In this document: positions 6,428 to 7,886 of the stretch, one piece after another
How the letters are laid out: each line of letters begins with the position of its first letter
Position numbering within the stretch: the first letter of the stretch is position 1
Origin: Alphaproteobacteria bacterium
GTDB taxonomy: Bacteria > Pseudomonadota > Alphaproteobacteria > UBA6615
Length of the DNA: 7,886 bases
Direction: 5' to 3'
Assembly (NCBI GenBank): GCA_013003285.1
Contig: JABDJY010000295.1
Span: 1 to 7,886, forward strand
Program-made: the position numbers and the translations under genes
The notes under the pieces: generated by a model
Told to the model about the DNA's origin: nothing
The model's input: the letters and a program-made list of their open reading frames with translations, nothing else
Database searches by the model: none

Positions 6428-6434
6428 AAGGAGA
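6428..6434 (+). promoter_or_regulatory. Strong ribosome-binding site for tadB
   Basis: AAGGAGA lies seven bases before the tadB ATG at 6442. It is the best Shine-Dalgarno match in the window and fixes that start. By comparison, tadE has no match and cpaE only AGG. Confidence 0.75.
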
Positions 6435-6441
6435 TCTGAGA

Positions 6442-7395
6442 ATGCCTATCGATAGTCTGACACTATTTTATGCGGCGGTGTTTCTGGCCGGCTTGCTGGG
6501 TATCGAGGGGATCTATCTGTTCTTCTTCCGCACGCGCAAGAGCGGTAATCTGGAAGCGAACCGCCGGCTTCGGCTGCAACAGAAAAACCCCGACGGACGC
6601 GAAGTTCTCGAAGAATTGCGCAAGGAAGTTCGCGGCGGCGGCGGTATAGGCGGCTATCTCGACACAAAAATAGCGGCTGCCGGCAAAAGTTATTCCGTAT
6701 CCAGACTGCTGGTCATTATGAGCATGGTCGGCTTTGGGGTTTTCCTTTTCTTGGCGATTATTCTGCCGGTACCGCCTCTCTATAGTCTGATTATCGGCGC
6801 GATGTCCGGTGTTGGCTTCCCGTTGCTGTCTTTACATATGAAAGCCAAAGGTCGAGTCCGGAAATTCTCCGAGCAACTGCCTGATGCGCTCGACACCATG
6901 GCGCGCAGCTTGCGAGCTGGCCATCCTTTTACCGCCGCGATGAACTTGGCGTCGGAAGATCTCGCCGACCCCATGGGGACTGAGTTGGGCATTGTTGTCG
7001 ATGAGATGACCTATGGCTTGGAACTCAATACTGCGCTGGAAAATTTGCGCACGCGTGTACGGTTGCAGGATCTCGACTACATGGTCGTGGCGATTACCAT
7101 CCAGCATGAAACCGGCGGTAACTTGGCCGAAGTGTTGGCCAACCTGTCTCGGGTGATTCGCGATCGGTTCCGGATGTTCCAGAAAATCCGTGCGCTGTCT
7201 GCCGAAGGTCGTCTTTCTGCTTGGGTGATTTCAGTCCTGCCGTTTTTCGTTGGGGCCGTAATCCATCTCATCAACCCTTCCTATTTCGGAGCATATCTGG
7301 GCGATCCGACATTTCATAAACTGCTCCTCGGCGGGCTGTTTGGAATTATGCTCGGCGCGTTTGTGATGTTCCGAATGGTCAACTTCCGCTTTTAG
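6442..7395 (+). CDS. tadB: TadB, inner-membrane platform protein (T2SSF family)
   Basis: This 317-residue membrane protein has predicted membrane segments at about 7-29, 88-109, 112-132, 257-277 and 293-312. The cytoplasmic T2SSF/GspF-like domain lies between, at about 146-270. Family-typical stretches are FSEQLPDALDTMARSLRAGH (142-161), EMTYGLELNTALENLRTR (188-205) and QHETGGNLAEVLANLSRVIR (221-240). The length and topology match TadB (CpaG in Caulobacter). With TadC it forms the inner-membrane platform that couples the CpaF motor to pilin insertion. The basic linker after the first helix (30-65) faces the cytoplasm, where CpaF binds in related systems. The start is fixed by a strong ribosome-binding site at 6428-6434. 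tadC begins eight bases after the stop. Confidence 0.95.
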   Translation: MPIDSLTLFYAAVFLAGLLGIEGIYLFFFRTRKSGNLEANRRLRLQQKNPDGREVLEELRKEVRGGGGIGGYLDTKIAAAGKSYSVSRLLVIMSMVGFGVFLFLAIILPVPPLYSLIIGAMSGVGFPLLSLHMKAKGRVRKFSEQLPDALDTMARSLRAGHPFTAAMNLASEDLADPMGTELGIVVDEMTYGLELNTALENLRTRVRLQDLDYMVVAITIQHETGGNLAEVLANLSRVIRDRFRMFQKIRALSAEGRLSAWVISVLPFFVGAVIHLINPSYFGAYLGDPTFHKLLLGGLFGIMLGAFVMFRMVNFRF

Positions 7396-7403
7396 AGGGT
7401 GCT

Positions 7404-7886
7404 ATGGAAGCAATTCGCCAACTCTTAGACAGCATCGTTGAATCTAGCGGCCTTATGCTGGTGGTTGCGGCCATTTTTGTATGCGCCTTGTTAGCGGCGT
7501 TCGGCATTGCCACGCTGGCCACATCAAGATCTGACGCCCGCCGGCGGTTGGCTGGGGAAACAGGTTTGGCGGCAGGCGGTGACCTGCTGAACGCCGGTTC
7601 GTTGCGTTTGACCGCGCCGTTGACCGGTGTAGGTGGGCTTTTTGAGAGGATCGCCGGCATAATCATGCCGAAAGGCGAGATGGCGCCTGACAATGCACTG
7701 CGCCTGCAGATGATCCGGGCCGGTTTCTACAACACACGCGTGATTCGGATTTATTATCTCGCCCGAGTATTGCTCGCGGTCACTCTTGGCTTGCTCATCG
7801 CCATCGTCTATCCGCTAGTAGCGCCGGAAACGGCGGTGCAGAGCATCATTATATTGGCCGGCGCCGCCGCGGCGTTGGGGTATTAC
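7404..7886 (+). CDS. tadC: TadC, inner-membrane platform protein, N-terminal part (partial)
   Basis: The reading frame is open from ATG 7404 to the window edge, giving 161 residues without a stop. Membrane segments lie at about 17-40 and 116-139, and a third begins near 145. Between the first two sits a soluble stretch with LRLQMIRAGFYNTRVIRIYY (99-118), which matches the conserved LQLIRAGFR...AVRIYY segment of TadC. The end, AALGYY, matches the position before the T2SSF core, which lies beyond the window. TadC (CpaH in Caulobacter) partners TadB in the pilus assembly platform. AGAGGG at 7394-7399, four bases before the ATG and overlapping the tadB stop, serves as the ribosome-binding site and suggests translational coupling. 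Confidence 0.92.
   Translation, partial: MEAIRQLLDSIVESSGLMLVVAAIFVCALLAAFGIATLATSRSDARRRLAGETGLAAGGDLLNAGSLRLTAPLTGVGGLFERIAGIIMPKGEMAPDNALRLQMIRAGFYNTRVIRIYYLARVLLAVTLGLLIAIVYPLVAPETAVQSIIILAGAAAALGYY

Noticed and set aside
1..7886. A wholly new biological system, mobile element, CRISPR array or RNA gene
   Set aside because: Almost every base is accounted for by a Tad pilus operon. I saw no transposase, terminal repeats, spaced direct-repeat array or tRNA/rRNA-like sequence.

Overview
The window is one co-directional stretch (all genes on the + strand) of a Tad/Flp (tight adherence) pilus locus. In order it holds the 3' end of a CpaC/RcpA-type secretin, a very short CpaD-like lipoprotein, a TadG-like protein, two TadE-like pseudopilins, CpaE/TadZ, the CpaF/TadA motor ATPase, TadB, and the 5' part of TadC, which is cut by the window edge. 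The protein families, the moderately GC-rich sequence and the cpaC-(cpaD)-...-cpaE-cpaF-tadB-tadC order point to an alphaproteobacterium. This is inferred from family resemblance only; no rRNA or other taxonomic marker is present.

Layout. 1-564: secretin tail and a 104-residue lipoprotein, 10 bases apart. 565-677: the largest non-coding gap, with a 7-bp inverted repeat, a near-match to the CtrA box, a TTGACA hexamer and a duplicated GGGGGCGC. 678-3627: tadG, tadE and a second tadE-like gene, the envelope-anchored minor components. 3635-7886: cpaE, cpaF, tadB and tadC', the cytoplasmic and inner-membrane engine. Gaps inside the two gene blocks are 3-38 bases. The gaps before tadG (113) and before tadE (79) are the likeliest places for extra promoters or processing.

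How the parts work together (established for Tad systems). CpaF hydrolyses ATP and drives the inner-membrane platform TadB/TadC, which assembles Flp pilin. CpaE/TadZ localises the machine. TadE-type pseudopilins and TadG contribute to assembly and anchoring. The CpaC secretin, helped by a CpaD/RcpB-like lipoprotein, lets the fibre cross the outer membrane. The Flp pilin, prepilin peptidase and CpaB are absent from the window and probably lie upstream.

I see no wholly new system. The least ordinary points are the miniature CpaD-like lipoprotein, the cysteine-rich TadG without an obvious von Willebrand A domain, the insertion of the tadG/tadE cluster between the cpaD-like gene and cpaE, and the two regulatory-looking gaps flanking tadG. 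There are no RNA genes, CRISPR arrays, insertion sequences or attachment sites that I can support, and no gene-free stretch longer than 300 bases.
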